A DNA stretch of 64,000 nt from Candidatus Gastranaerophilales bacterium (GCA_944326425.1 CALVDX010000001.1:1-64000); one strand, 5' to 3'; positions 26,589-35,532 are shown, numbered from the stretch's first letter. Notes: generated by a model from the letters alone, not told the origin. A program made the numbers and translations.

Positions 26589-27071
26589 TTATAATTTTTT
26601 AAAAATCTCGTACGCTTTCTCCGGGGAATCTACATTCTGAACTTTCTTTTCCATCGGGCATAAATCAGTTTGTGTCTGATTCATGATATTATCGACGACT
26701 TCATCTGCCGAGTACTTAACGTGGAAAGCCTTAAAAACTTCTATAGCCGGTTTTGATATTACCGGAGTGTAAACCTTTTTAACTTTTCCGTAAACTAGCA
26801 GCAGTGCGGAAGCTCTGCCGATTTTTTTATCACCAACAATTGTAGCGTTTTCAAAAGTGCTGCCGCTTTCAAGATATCTTAAGAGCGGGCTTATTCCTCT
26901 ACCTTCGTAGCAGCTCATTTTATTATCTTCTATAACAACAAGAGAATGAGTTTTTAATTCCTCTCTCAAAACTTTTTCTGTATCATTTTTCTTTGCCTGC
27001 GCCGAGTTAAAAGCAAGAATTACAGCAAGACCGCAAAGTAAAGTACTTTTTATAAAGCTTCTTCTGTTCAT
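26589..27071 (-). CDS. DUF1893 protein with a twin-arginine-like signal peptide
   Basis: The 160-residue protein starts MNRRSFIKSTLLCGLAVILAFNSAQAKK, a signal peptide with a Tat-type RRSFIK motif and an AQA cleavage site near residue 26. The mature part matches DUF1893: YEGRGISPLLRYL, KKIGRASALLLVYG, PVISKPAIEVF and LCPMEKKV. DUF1893 proteins are small and, as I know them, usually cytoplasmic; the conserved Cys suggests a ligand or redox role, function unknown. Here it would be exported, possibly folded. Confidence 0.85.
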   Translation of the reverse strand: MNRRSFIKSTLLCGLAVILAFNSAQAKKNDTEKVLREELKTHSLVVIEDNKMSCYEGRGISPLLRYLESGSTFENATIVGDKKIGRASALLLVYGKVKKVYTPVISKPAIEVFKAFHVKYSADEVVDNIMNQTQTDLCPMEKKVQNVDSPEKAYEIFKKL

Positions 27072-27109
27072 AACATACCTCCATTTGATTATATTTTAAC
27101 ATGAAAGTT

Positions 27110-28081
27110 TTATTTGATTCTTTTAACTCTTTTAATTTTGAATTGTATACCAAGGATGGTAATTATTTTTTTGTCTTTTAAACCTGTATTTTTAACGGAA
27201 AAGATATTTCTTACCAGTGTTCTCACCCATCCTGTAGGGTAAAGGATATTAACCGGCAGGTATAAAAGGGATTTTAATTTGTATTCTGTTATAAAAGATT
27301 CCCAGGGGGTACCTTTTAATGCCTCAAAATAAGCCTTCCCCCAATGAGTTACATTAAGCGGTTTGTATAGTGTCCATGGCTTTTTAGGGCCGATAAAGTG
27401 CAGAATAACCGGATCTGAAATATTGCAGAATCTTTCTTGATTTTCTCTTTCAACCTGCGTATTATAGATATCGTCTATATATTTTATTCTGCCGGCGAGT
27501 ACCGAGTTAATAACATCCTGTTCGTGGCATTCAATTTTATCCTGATTTTCCGCAATCCAATTAAACATTTTTTCAACAATATTTTCGTTTCTCATTTGTT
27601 CGGCATTCATTAGTATTACACCGGCATTTATGTATTTATCCAGCCCGAGTCTTTTGGCGCTGTTTTTAGCCGCAACATCTTCAACCCCGAGTATAATATT
27701 GTTGTCAAAATCCTTATTATATAGTTCCCCGAGCGGTTTTCGCACTATAATATCGCAATCTAAATAAATTATTCTGTTTTCTGCAGGGATAATTTCCGGA
27801 ATTAAAATTTTATTATAAGTAGCAATAGAAATATGGTTACCTTTAAAAGTCATGCAATTTTTAAGTTTTTCAAAATCCGGTTTTACAAAAGTCAACCGGC
27901 ATGCATATTTGCTTTCAAACTCTTTTAATTTTGCCTGGTTTGTTTCGCTAATACCGCCGTCAATGATGTATATGTTAATAAACTCGTCTTTATTTTTGTT
28001 TTTCAGTACGGAAGCAATTGCGGCCCCCATGTGCTGCGCATAATTGTTGTCGCTGCTTAAACAGATTGCTATATTATTCAT
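27110..28081 (-). CDS. Family 8 glycosyltransferase
   Basis: The 323-residue protein has the GT8 layout: an N-terminal nucleotide-binding ALCLSSDNNY-like start, the metal-binding DCD (108-110) in RIIYLDCDIIVRKP, NAGVILMNAEQMR and the late HFIGPKKPW motif. It probably adds a hexose to a lipopolysaccharide core. The C-terminus is very basic (KIITILGIQFKIKRVKRIK) and may bind the membrane. A similar K-x-I-T-x-[LF]-G stretch opens the DUF115-like protein at 46467. Confidence 0.92.
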   Translation of the reverse strand: MNNIAICLSSDNNYAQHMGAAIASVLKNKNKDEFINIYIIDGGISETNQAKLKEFESKYACRLTFVKPDFEKLKNCMTFKGNHISIATYNKILIPEIIPAENRIIYLDCDIIVRKPLGELYNKDFDNNIILGVEDVAAKNSAKRLGLDKYINAGVILMNAEQMRNENIVEKMFNWIAENQDKIECHEQDVINSVLAGRIKYIDDIYNTQVERENQERFCNISDPVILHFIGPKKPWTLYKPLNVTHWGKAYFEALKGTPWESFITEYKLKSLLYLPVNILYPTGWVRTLVRNIFSVKNTGLKDKKIITILGIQFKIKRVKRIK

Positions 28082-28446
28082 TCTTAATTCCTTTTGTTTA
28101 TCAATACTTTTTATACAAAATGTAGTGATAATTCTATGTGTATATATTTTACCATAATTATACCTGTATGAACATGTTTACCTATTCTATATTGATATTA
28201 CCCAAAAGCTTATGTACAGTCGTTGCACTACATTTTGTATAAATTGTATGCTTATCTCCTGACATAATGAATTAATATAGGCGGGCATGCCCTGTATTCC
28301 TTTTAGCATTTACTGTTATTGGTATTCTCTGCTAATATAAAACAAAAAATGGACATTTTAACAAAATAGTTCATAATGTCTGATACAAATATTGCAGGAT
28401 TTGAAAATAAAACCGGTGTGCGGTAGAATACCAGAAGGAGGGTATA
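28082..28446. other. 365-base intergenic region with a long-range inverted repeat and the ctpA promoter
   Basis: TATACAAAATGTAGTG (28112-28127) is repeated exactly inverted as CACTACATTTTGTATA (28226-28241), 98 bases apart. The DNA between is AT-rich without a frame. The region also holds the promoter for ctpA at 28401-28429. Confidence 0.7.
28401..28429 (+). promoter_or_regulatory. Promoter of the ctpA-recJ unit
   Basis: TTGAAA (28401-28406), 17 bases, TAGAAT (28424-28429). The expected start near 28436 leaves a leader of about 11 bases, which barely contains the AAGGAGGG ribosome site (28435-28442). Confidence 0.65.
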
Positions 28447-29640
28447 ATGAAAAAAGTTTTATTATTAGCGGTTATTATTTCAGGACTTTTATCCGGCTCT
28501 GTACAGGCAGCAACACCTGATGAATTATATGATTGTGTATGGAAACTAATTAATAAAAAGTACGTTGACCCGACAAATAATTATCAGGACTGGTCTATAT
28601 GGAGGTATCGGTACAAAAACAAATTAAATACTTTTGATGACTGCTATGTGGCGATTGATACGATGCTGGCAAGTCTTAATGACCCTTATACACGATTTTT
28701 GGATGAAAAAGAGTTTAATGAAGAAACAACTTCAATAAAGGGATCTTTAAAGGGAATAGGAACACAAATAGGTATACGTGACGGTAATCTGGTTATTATA
28801 GCGCCTATAGAAAATTCTCCGGCAGAATTGGCGGGGCTAAAAGCCGATGATTATATCCTCGAAATTGACGGAAAAAGCACCAAGGGCATTTCAATAGATA
28901 AAGCTGCGGACAGGATAAGGGGTGAAAAGGGAACAACAGTGAGCCTTCTTATAAAACGAGGTGACGCAGAGCCAAAGCTTTACGTTATCGTGCGTGATGA
29001 AATTGAAATTAAATCCGTTTCTACCAAAATGCCGATAGAAACTCCAATGCCCGACGATATTCAATATATCAGGCTGAGTTCTTTCATTAGTAAAAATGCT
29101 TCAAATGAGATACAGACTATTTTAAGAAATTGCGGAGATAAGAAGGGTATAATACTTGATCTTCGTTCTAATCCCGGCGGTTTGCTTTCAAACGCAATTT
29201 CAATTTCTGACATGTTTCTTAACGGTGGTGTAATAGTAAGTACTGTCGACAGAGACAGATATAAAGATACAACACGGGCAACTTTTGCAAATCTAACTAA
29301 TAAGCCGCTTGTTGTTTTAATAAATAAGGGTTCTGCTTCTGCAAGCGAGATTTTAAGCGGAGCTTTAAAAGACAATCATCGGGCTGTTATTGTCGGTGAA
29401 CAATCATTTGGCAAAGGACTTGTTCAGGAGATAAATAAACTGCCGAATAGTACAGGTATGAATCTTACTATTCAACGTTATTTAACTCCCAGCGGATCAG
29501 ATATTAATAAGAAAGGTATTACGCCTGATGTAGTTGTAGAACTTACGGAAGAAAATGTTGAAGCTAAAAATGATGTACAATTAAAGAAAGCAATTGAAAT
29601 TATACAAGGGATGACATGTATATCACAAAAGAATGGATAG
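28447..29640 (+). CDS. Carboxy-terminal processing peptidase (S41, CtpA-like)
   Basis: The 397-residue protein has a signal peptide (about 1-21), a PDZ domain (about 95-185, KGIGTQIGIRDGNLVI...PAELAGLKADD), and the S41 catalytic core with the Ser in KGSASASEIL (about 297) and the Lys in GEQSFGKGLVQ (about 322). It should trim or degrade periplasmic proteins with exposed C-termini. It overlaps recJ by 25 bases, so the two are co-expressed. Confidence 0.94.
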   Translation: MKKVLLLAVIISGLLSGSVQAATPDELYDCVWKLINKKYVDPTNNYQDWSIWRYRYKNKLNTFDDCYVAIDTMLASLNDPYTRFLDEKEFNEETTSIKGSLKGIGTQIGIRDGNLVIIAPIENSPAELAGLKADDYILEIDGKSTKGISIDKAADRIRGEKGTTVSLLIKRGDAEPKLYVIVRDEIEIKSVSTKMPIETPMPDDIQYIRLSSFISKNASNEIQTILRNCGDKKGIILDLRSNPGGLLSNAISISDMFLNGGVIVSTVDRDRYKDTTRATFANLTNKPLVVLINKGSASASEILSGALKDNHRAVIVGEQSFGKGLVQEINKLPNSTGMNLTIQRYLTPSGSDINKKGITPDVVVELTEENVEAKNDVQLKKAIEIIQGMTCISQKNG

Positions 29641-31958
29641 CTCAGGACAAATTAGATAAAAATGAGCCGCTATTAAAGCGGCTTCTTGCTTTGCGGGGAA
29701 TTACGGGGGATGAGGAAATTCACGATTTCCTTAACCCGATGGAAATAACAATAACTCATCCTAACGCTTTCTGTGGAATGTCTGATGCTGCAGACAGGAT
29801 TATGAGTGCCATTGATAATAAGGAAAAAATTCTTATTTATGGTGATTTTGATGCTGACGGGGTTACTTCAACATCGCTGCTTTTAAGAACCTTAAGAGAG
29901 CTTGGTGCAGATGTTGACTATTATATTCCGGATAGAGAAAATGACGGACACGGGCTTAACACTAAGGCTCTTGTCAAAATAATGACAACAAAGAAGCCTA
30001 AACTGTTTATTACTTGTGACTGCGGAATAAGTAATGTTGAGGAAGTAAAATTTATAAAAAGTTTTCAAAAAGACGTAATAATAACCGACCACCACGAGGC
30101 GCCGGATGTTTTGCCGGATGCGCTTGCTATTATTAATCCTAAGGCGCCGTTTGCTCTGGATGAACGTTTGACTGCTTCACAGATTAATAATCTTACTGCG
30201 CTTGCCGGTGTGGGAGTTGCTTTTAAACTTGCACAGGCGCTGTTAGAAAGAGTAAATAAACTTGAATTTATATACGAAATTCTTCCTTATGTTGCGGTTG
30301 GAACAGTTGCTGATGTAGTTCCGTTAATAGGCGAGAACAGATACTTTGTATTAAAAGGTCTTGAGCTTATATCAGAGGGAAAACATTACGGACTGAAGCG
30401 GCTGCTGGAGTCTGCCGGGTATAATTTAGATAACGGGATAACTGCGGAACAGATAGCTTTTGGAGTTGCACCACGGATTAATGCGTCGGGCAGGCTTGAT
30501 ACTGTTGATGCTGCTCTTAAACTTATGATTTCTGATAATAAGCAGGAGATAGAACTTTCGCTTATAACTCTGGAAAATTTTAATAAAATCAGGCAGGAAC
30601 TTACTTCACAGACCTATGAAGAAGCTGTTGAAATGTTAAAAAACGGCGGAAATTATAAAAATGCAATAATTTTATATAATCCTAACTGGCATTTGGGAAT
30701 TATTGGTATTGTTGCCGCAAAGTTAGTGGAAACGTTCTATAAACCGGTGTTTCTGATGACGTACTCAGAAGAAACAAAGCAAGTCCGGTGTTCTGCAAGA
30801 AGTGTTGAAGAAGTTCCGCTGTATGATATGATATCCAATATTTCAGAATTATTGGACGGCTTTGGCGGTCATACAATGGCCGCGGGATTGTATTTTTCTA
30901 CGGAGAAAACCTCCTTAGAGGAAGTTGCAAAGGGGCTTTCTCAAACAATTGATGAATATCTGGACGGCGTGGAGTTGAAGCCTGCATTAAAAGTTGATAT
31001 GGAGCTTTCTCCGGATGATATTGATATAAATCTGATTAATGATATTTCCCGTCTTGAGCCGTTTGGCGCAGGTAATCCCCCGCCTGTTTTTGTAATGAAA
31101 AATTTGCAAATTAAACAAAAGAAACTAATGGGCGCAAACAAAGATCATTTAAAATTAACAGTTCAATCAGGAGAAAGAGTATTTGATTGTATAAGGTGGT
31201 CACAGGGTGATATTGCGCTTGCAAACGGCGATTATTTAGATATTGCATTCTCTCCGCAAATCAATGAATTTAACGGAAACATAAGTATACAGCTTATATT
31301 GAAAGATGTTCACTCTGAATATTTGAAGGCGGTTGAGGCTCCTGCTGTTAAAGTGTACGATCACCGGAAAAAGACAAATATTCTGAATATGGTTGAACAA
31401 TACGTTAATGAAGGAAAAATTAAAATAGAGGTTTTTGCTGAGGACAGATCGGTAATAGATGCATTAAAACCTTACCCGGGTCTTTCCTCCAGAGTGGTTT
31501 CAAGATTAAATGTTTCAAAGTGTGACGGACTTATGTTTTTTGACTACCCTGCGGATGAAAGCATATTTAATACTGTTATGGAAAAGGCATCACCTTCGGC
31601 AGTGCATTATATGAAATATGACGGATATAAGCTTGATGTGCCGAAAATTCTTAAAACCTTTACAGGCATGATGAAATATGCTGCAAACAATAAGAATGGA
31701 GAATTTAATATTTCGGGCTGCGCGGCATTTCTTTCTGTTTCGGAAACTCTTGTCCGTACGGCACTGGAGCTGTTTGCTGATACAGGGGTTATTACTGCTG
31801 ACGGGTTGGATAGTGATATTTGTTCGATTGAGTTTTTAGAACAGCATGCAGGAGAAAAACAGCTGGTATTATCGGAAAAATACAAAGAATTGATTTCAAT
31901 ATCCTCAGAAATAGAGGAATATCGAAAAAGGCTTTTAAAACAAGATTTGCAGCTCTGA
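29616..31958 (+). CDS. recJ: Single-stranded-DNA-specific exonuclease RecJ
   Basis: The 780-residue protein carries the DHH-family motifs YGDFDADGVTST (about 75-86) and TDHHEAPD (about 156), followed by the DHHA1 domain with SGRLDT upstream and GFGGHTMAAG. It degrades single-stranded DNA 5' to 3' in recombination and repair. It is longer than the E. coli enzyme because of a C-terminal extension of about 200 residues, as seen in many other phyla. The ATG lies within the ctpA 3' end. Confidence 0.94.
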   Translation: MYITKEWIAQDKLDKNEPLLKRLLALRGITGDEEIHDFLNPMEITITHPNAFCGMSDAADRIMSAIDNKEKILIYGDFDADGVTSTSLLLRTLRELGADVDYYIPDRENDGHGLNTKALVKIMTTKKPKLFITCDCGISNVEEVKFIKSFQKDVIITDHHEAPDVLPDALAIINPKAPFALDERLTASQINNLTALAGVGVAFKLAQALLERVNKLEFIYEILPYVAVGTVADVVPLIGENRYFVLKGLELISEGKHYGLKRLLESAGYNLDNGITAEQIAFGVAPRINASGRLDTVDAALKLMISDNKQEIELSLITLENFNKIRQELTSQTYEEAVEMLKNGGNYKNAIILYNPNWHLGIIGIVAAKLVETFYKPVFLMTYSEETKQVRCSARSVEEVPLYDMISNISELLDGFGGHTMAAGLYFSTEKTSLEEVAKGLSQTIDEYLDGVELKPALKVDMELSPDDIDINLINDISRLEPFGAGNPPPVFVMKNLQIKQKKLMGANKDHLKLTVQSGERVFDCIRWSQGDIALANGDYLDIAFSPQINEFNGNISIQLILKDVHSEYLKAVEAPAVKVYDHRKKTNILNMVEQYVNEGKIKIEVFAEDRSVIDALKPYPGLSSRVVSRLNVSKCDGLMFFDYPADESIFNTVMEKASPSAVHYMKYDGYKLDVPKILKTFTGMMKYAANNKNGEFNISGCAAFLSVSETLVRTALELFADTGVITADGLDSDICSIEFLEQHAGEKQLVLSEKYKELISISSEIEEYRKRLLKQDLQL

Positions 31959-32004
31959 CAAGAAAAAATTCGGACAAAAATTTTTACTCAAAAAATATTA
32001 CTAA

Positions 32005-32033
32005 TTGTTAAGATTTTATGTTTATGCTAGAAT
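32005..32033 (+). promoter_or_regulatory. Promoter of ppdK
   Basis: TTGTTA (32005-32010), a 17-base spacer and TAGAAT (32028-32033) precede the gene by about 50 bases. An AAAGGAG ribosome site lies just before the ATG at 32087. Confidence 0.65.
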
Positions 32034-32086
32034 TCATGCATAAAGTACTTTTCTGTATTACAATACGAAGAATAAAGGAGAATTAG

Positions 32087-34750
32087 ATGGCAGAGAAAAG
32101 AGTATGGCTCTTTAGGGAAGGTAACGCAAATATGCGTAATCTTCTCGGCGGTAAGGGCGCAAATTTGGCAGAAATGACCAATTTAGGGTTACCGGTTCCT
32201 CCGGGGCTTACAATCACAACCGAAACTTGTATGGACTACATCAATCATGGCAATCAAATGCCGGCAGGCTTGATGGATGAAGTAAAAGCAGCGTTGTTCG
32301 ATGTTGAATCACAAACAGGTAAAAAGTTCGGTGATTCTACAAATCCGTTATTAGTATCAGTTCGTTCAGGGGCAAGAATTTCAATGCCCGGTATGATGGA
32401 AACTATCCTCAACCTCGGTTTGAATGACGATACTGTCGAAGCGATGATTAGATTAACTAACAATCCGAGATTCTGCTACGATTCTTACAGAAGATTTTTA
32501 ACAATGTTTGGTTCTGTAGCATGGGAAATGGACAGACAAAAATACTTTGAATCAGAAGTAGAAAAAGTTAAGGAAAGAGAAGGCGTTAAGTCTGATACGG
32601 AAGTTTCAGCAGATGGCTGGAAATCTTTGATTCCTATCTACAAAAAGACGATCAAAGAAGTTACAGGCAAAGAATTTCCGCAAGATCCGTACGTTCAGCT
32701 TCAAGAAGCAATTGAGGCGGTATTCCGTTCCTGGAACATTCCGCGTGCGGTTGCTTACAGAAACATGAACAAAATCGATCACAATTACGGTACAGCTGTT
32801 AACGTTCAAACAATGGTATTCGGTAATATGGGCGACGATTGTGCAACAGGTGTTTCATTCACACGTAACCCTGCAACCGGTGAAAACAAATTCTACGGTG
32901 AATACTTAACAAACGCTCAAGGTGAAGACGTTGTTGCAGGTATCAGAACTCCAAAACCGATTGCTGAACTTGAAACAGAAATGCCTGACCTTTACAGACA
33001 ATACGTTGATATTGCTAAAAAACTTGAACTCGGTTACAAAGATGTTCAAGATATGGAATTTACTATTGAAAAAGGTAAACTCTACATTCTTCAAACAAGA
33101 AACGGTAAGAGAACTGCAGCCGCTGCAGTAAGAATTGCCGTTGAAATGTGCAAAGAAGGTATTATTGACAAAGAAAGAGCAATCCAATTGGTTGATCCGT
33201 ATGCAGTTAACCAAATTTTACTTCCTTGCTTTGATGCTAAGGCAATGGCTGAAGCGCACAAAATTGCTCACGGTGTAAACGCATCTCCGGGTGCTGCAGT
33301 TGGTAAAATCGTATTTGATACCGAAGAAGCAGCTCAAAGAGGTGCAGCAGGCGAAAAAGTTATTCTTGTAAGAATTGAAACCTGCCCGGATGATATCCAT
33401 GGTATGGCAGTTGCTCAAGGTGTTTTAACACTCAGGGGCGGTGCTACTTCCCACGCAGCAGTTGTTGCAAAAGGTATGGGCAAACCATGTGTTGCCGGCT
33501 GCGAAGATATGAAGATTGACCTTGAAAACGAAACATTAACAGGTGCTGACGGTACTGTTTACAAGAAAGATGATATTATTTCTTTAGACGGCGGTACCGG
33601 TGTTGTTATGGATGGCGCTGTTAAACTTGCTGAAGCAAAAATTGATGAAAACTTCACAACCTTCTTCAACTGGGTTGACGAAATTAAAACATTACATGTT
33701 GAAGCAAACGCGGATACACCTAAAGATATCGAAAATGCTAAGAAATTCGGTGCTGAAGGTGTAGGTCTCTGCCGTACGGAACACATGTTCATGGATCCTG
33801 ACAGACTTCCTTGGGTTCAAAAGATGATTATTGCAGGAACTCCGGAAGCAAGAAAAGAAGCATTAGACCACTTACTTCCAATGCAATACAGCGACTTCTA
33901 CGCAATGTTTAAAGCATTAGGTAATGATAAACCGATGACAGTAAGACTTCTTGACCCGCCGCTGCATGAATTCTTGCCTTCTAAGGAAGATTTGATTGCA
34001 GAAGTTGCAACACTAAAAGCACAAGGCAAAGATGCAAAAGAAAAAGAAGACTTATTGAGCATAGTTGAAGGTCTGTCCGAATCTAACCCGATGATGGGCT
34101 TAAGAGGGTGCCGTCTCGGTTTAACTTATCCTGAAATCAACGAAATGCAAGTAAGAGCAATTTTTGAGGCTGCTTGTGACGTTAAAAAAGAAGGTGTAAA
34201 CGTTAAACCCTGGGTAATGATTCCGCTAGTAGGTCACGTAAACGAACTTAAAGTTGCAAAAGAAACACTTGAAAGAGTTGCGGAAGATGTAATGAGAGAA
34301 AAGAATGTTTCTCTTGAATACAAGTTCGGTACTATGATTGAAATTCCGCGTGCGGCATTAACTGCTGACGAGATTGCAGAACACGCTGAATTCTTCTCAT
34401 TTGGTACAAACGACCTTACACAAATGACATTCGGCTATTCAAGAGACGATGCGGAAGGTAAGTTCCTCAAACGTTACGTAGAACAAAAGATACTTCCTGC
34501 TAACCCGTTTGAAACACTTGATACAAAAGGTGTAGGCTTATTAATGGAAATGGCTATGGAAAAAGGCAAAGCCGTTAATCCTTCACTTCTTGGCGGTGTT
34601 TGCGGCGAGCATGGCGGTGATCCTGATTCTGTTAAGTTCGCACACAAAATCGGACTTGATTATGTATCTTGTTCTCCGTTCAGAATTCCTCAGGCAAAAT
34701 TGGCTGCAGCGCAAGCTGTCGTTGAACAAAAATGCCTCGTTAAATGTTAG
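32087..34750 (+). CDS. ppdK: Pyruvate, phosphate dikinase
   Basis: The 887-residue protein is full length. It has the nucleotide-binding N-terminal domain (GGKGANLAEM, GARISMPGMMETILN), the swivelling phosphohistidine domain (GGATSHAAVVAKGMGKP, about 448-464) and the PEP-binding barrel ending in GGVCGEHGGDP (about 834). It interconverts pyruvate, ATP and phosphate with PEP, AMP and pyrophosphate, typical of pyrophosphate-using anaerobic glycolysis. Codon use is biased toward C-ending codons compared with neighbours, as in a highly expressed gene. A strong terminator follows. Confidence 0.97.
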   Translation: MAEKRVWLFREGNANMRNLLGGKGANLAEMTNLGLPVPPGLTITTETCMDYINHGNQMPAGLMDEVKAALFDVESQTGKKFGDSTNPLLVSVRSGARISMPGMMETILNLGLNDDTVEAMIRLTNNPRFCYDSYRRFLTMFGSVAWEMDRQKYFESEVEKVKEREGVKSDTEVSADGWKSLIPIYKKTIKEVTGKEFPQDPYVQLQEAIEAVFRSWNIPRAVAYRNMNKIDHNYGTAVNVQTMVFGNMGDDCATGVSFTRNPATGENKFYGEYLTNAQGEDVVAGIRTPKPIAELETEMPDLYRQYVDIAKKLELGYKDVQDMEFTIEKGKLYILQTRNGKRTAAAAVRIAVEMCKEGIIDKERAIQLVDPYAVNQILLPCFDAKAMAEAHKIAHGVNASPGAAVGKIVFDTEEAAQRGAAGEKVILVRIETCPDDIHGMAVAQGVLTLRGGATSHAAVVAKGMGKPCVAGCEDMKIDLENETLTGADGTVYKKDDIISLDGGTGVVMDGAVKLAEAKIDENFTTFFNWVDEIKTLHVEANADTPKDIENAKKFGAEGVGLCRTEHMFMDPDRLPWVQKMIIAGTPEARKEALDHLLPMQYSDFYAMFKALGNDKPMTVRLLDPPLHEFLPSKEDLIAEVATLKAQGKDAKEKEDLLSIVEGLSESNPMMGLRGCRLGLTYPEINEMQVRAIFEAACDVKKEGVNVKPWVMIPLVGHVNELKVAKETLERVAEDVMREKNVSLEYKFGTMIEIPRAALTADEIAEHAEFFSFGTNDLTQMTFGYSRDDAEGKFLKRYVEQKILPANPFETLDTKGVGLLMEMAMEKGKAVNPSLLGGVCGEHGGDPDSVKFAHKIGLDYVSCSPFRIPQAKLAAAQAVVEQKCLVKC

Positions 34751-34773
34751 GAATTATCTGAAAAGAAAAATTG

Positions 34774-34807
34774 AGCGGGCGGTGCAGTTTCTGCACCGCC
34801 CGCTTTA
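34774..34807 (+). terminator. Strong rho-independent terminator after ppdK
   Basis: GCGGGCGGTGCAG and CTGCACCGCCCGC form a 13-bp perfect GC-rich stem with a TTT loop, followed by TTTATTAT. Confidence 0.9.
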
Positions 34808-34985
34808 TTATAGGTTTTGCAGAGGAAAAATCGAAAATTTTACCCAAAAGTCGGTGGGGAAAAGATGCAGTTGTTAGTGTACACCTGCAATTGCTGCTCA
34901 GGAATAATAGCATTGCATTACTATATTTTTTATAAAGCTAACACTTCTTTATTTGAATTGCTTAAATAGCTTTTGGGTGTGTATA

Positions 34986-35055
34986 TGTAAACTTTTGTAA
35001 CGAACATGAGGTTTCTCTGAAAAATGATAATTTAAATGAACTTTATATATATGTA
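34986..35055 (+). promoter_or_regulatory. HLR1-like site and ACTTTATATA-type -10
   Basis: The reverse complement of 34984-35001 reads GTTACAAA-AG-TTTACATA, an exact HLR1 match. ACTTTATATATATGTA at 35040-35055 provides the -10 region. The centre of the HLR1 site lies roughly 60 bases before the expected start. The 60-residue gene at 35087 follows. Confidence 0.6.
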
Positions 35056-35086
35056 GCTTTTCTAATAAAACACAGGAGACGTTATT

Positions 35087-35269
35087 ATGACAATCGATGT
35101 TACTTCCTTAAATTATTCGGATGCCGTCAGGTATCTGGAAGATTATCTCTCGGAAGCTCCTATTTTTGGGCTTACTGAAGATGATTTTTACTGTATTTCT
35201 CTGGCATACAATTTGGACACATCTTGTATTGCAAAGGAAAATCAAAATCAAAATATTTATTTGATTTAA
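35087..35269 (+). CDS. Small orphan acidic protein (60 residues)
   Basis: This short protein has no family I recognise. An AGGAG ribosome site, an upstream HLR1-type promoter and a terminator right after the stop together make a complete gene unit, which argues that the frame is real. It is acidic in the middle (SEAPIFGLTEDDF), soluble and without signal peptide. Confidence 0.7.
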   Translation: MTIDVTSLNYSDAVRYLEDYLSEAPIFGLTEDDFYCISLAYNLDTSCIAKENQNQNIYLI

Positions 35270-35272
35270 AAG

Positions 35273-35298
35273 AGGCAAAGATTTAATCTTTGCCTTTT
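35273..35298 (+). terminator. Rho-independent terminator of the 60-residue orphan
   Basis: AGGCAAAGAT and ATCTTTGCCT pair perfectly over TTA and are followed by TTT. Confidence 0.85.
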
Positions 35299-35336
35299 CA
35301 ATTAATGTAATATAAGTGGAACGATTTATGCTTGAA

Positions 35337-35405
35337 TGTAAATTTTTGTAACAAATATTTTAAAACGCGCAATTTTGAGAGACAGATATACTTTATATAT
35401 ATGTA
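35337..35405 (+). promoter_or_regulatory. HLR1-like site and ACTTTATATA-type -10 (sRNA promoter candidate)
   Basis: The reverse complement of 35335-35352 reads GTTACAAA-AA-TTTACATT, an exact HLR1 match, and ACTTTATATATATGTA recurs identically at 35390-35405. The spacing (53 bases from first TGTAA to ACTTTAT) differs by one from the copy at 34986. No coding gene begins within 150 bases downstream. Confidence 0.55.
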
Positions 35406-35409
35406 AGCG

Positions 35410-35532
35410 ATAAATAATAAATAAGCATACAACTCCAAACCTTTCATACAACCTACACACTAACCTTCTACACATGAGGAATTATTTAAAAAGAATTCCA
35501 AACCTTTCTTCTCAAAAGAGAGGTTTTTTTTT
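35410..35532 (+). ncRNA. Candidate small RNA, about 120 nt
   Basis: Between the HLR1-type promoter (to 35405) and a rho-independent terminator (35501-35532) there is no plausible coding frame. The transcript would carry an unstructured C-rich middle with CCAAACCTTTC twice (35435-35445 and 35498-35508), plus ACCTAC and ACCTTCT. CCTTTC and ACCTTC are complementary to purine-rich ribosome sites such as GAAAGG and GAAGGT, so it could pair with mRNA leaders. Expression is inferred from sequence only. Confidence 0.45.
35501..35532 (+). terminator. Rho-independent terminator
   Basis: AACCTTTC pairs with GAGAGGTT (one G-U), a nine-base loop, and seven T residues follow. The nearest upstream coding gene already has its own terminator at 35273, so this one belongs to a separate transcript. 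Confidence 0.75.

Noticed and set aside
34590-34877. Rightward frame across the end of ppdK
   Set aside because: It is a shadow of ppdK in another frame and runs through the strong terminator.
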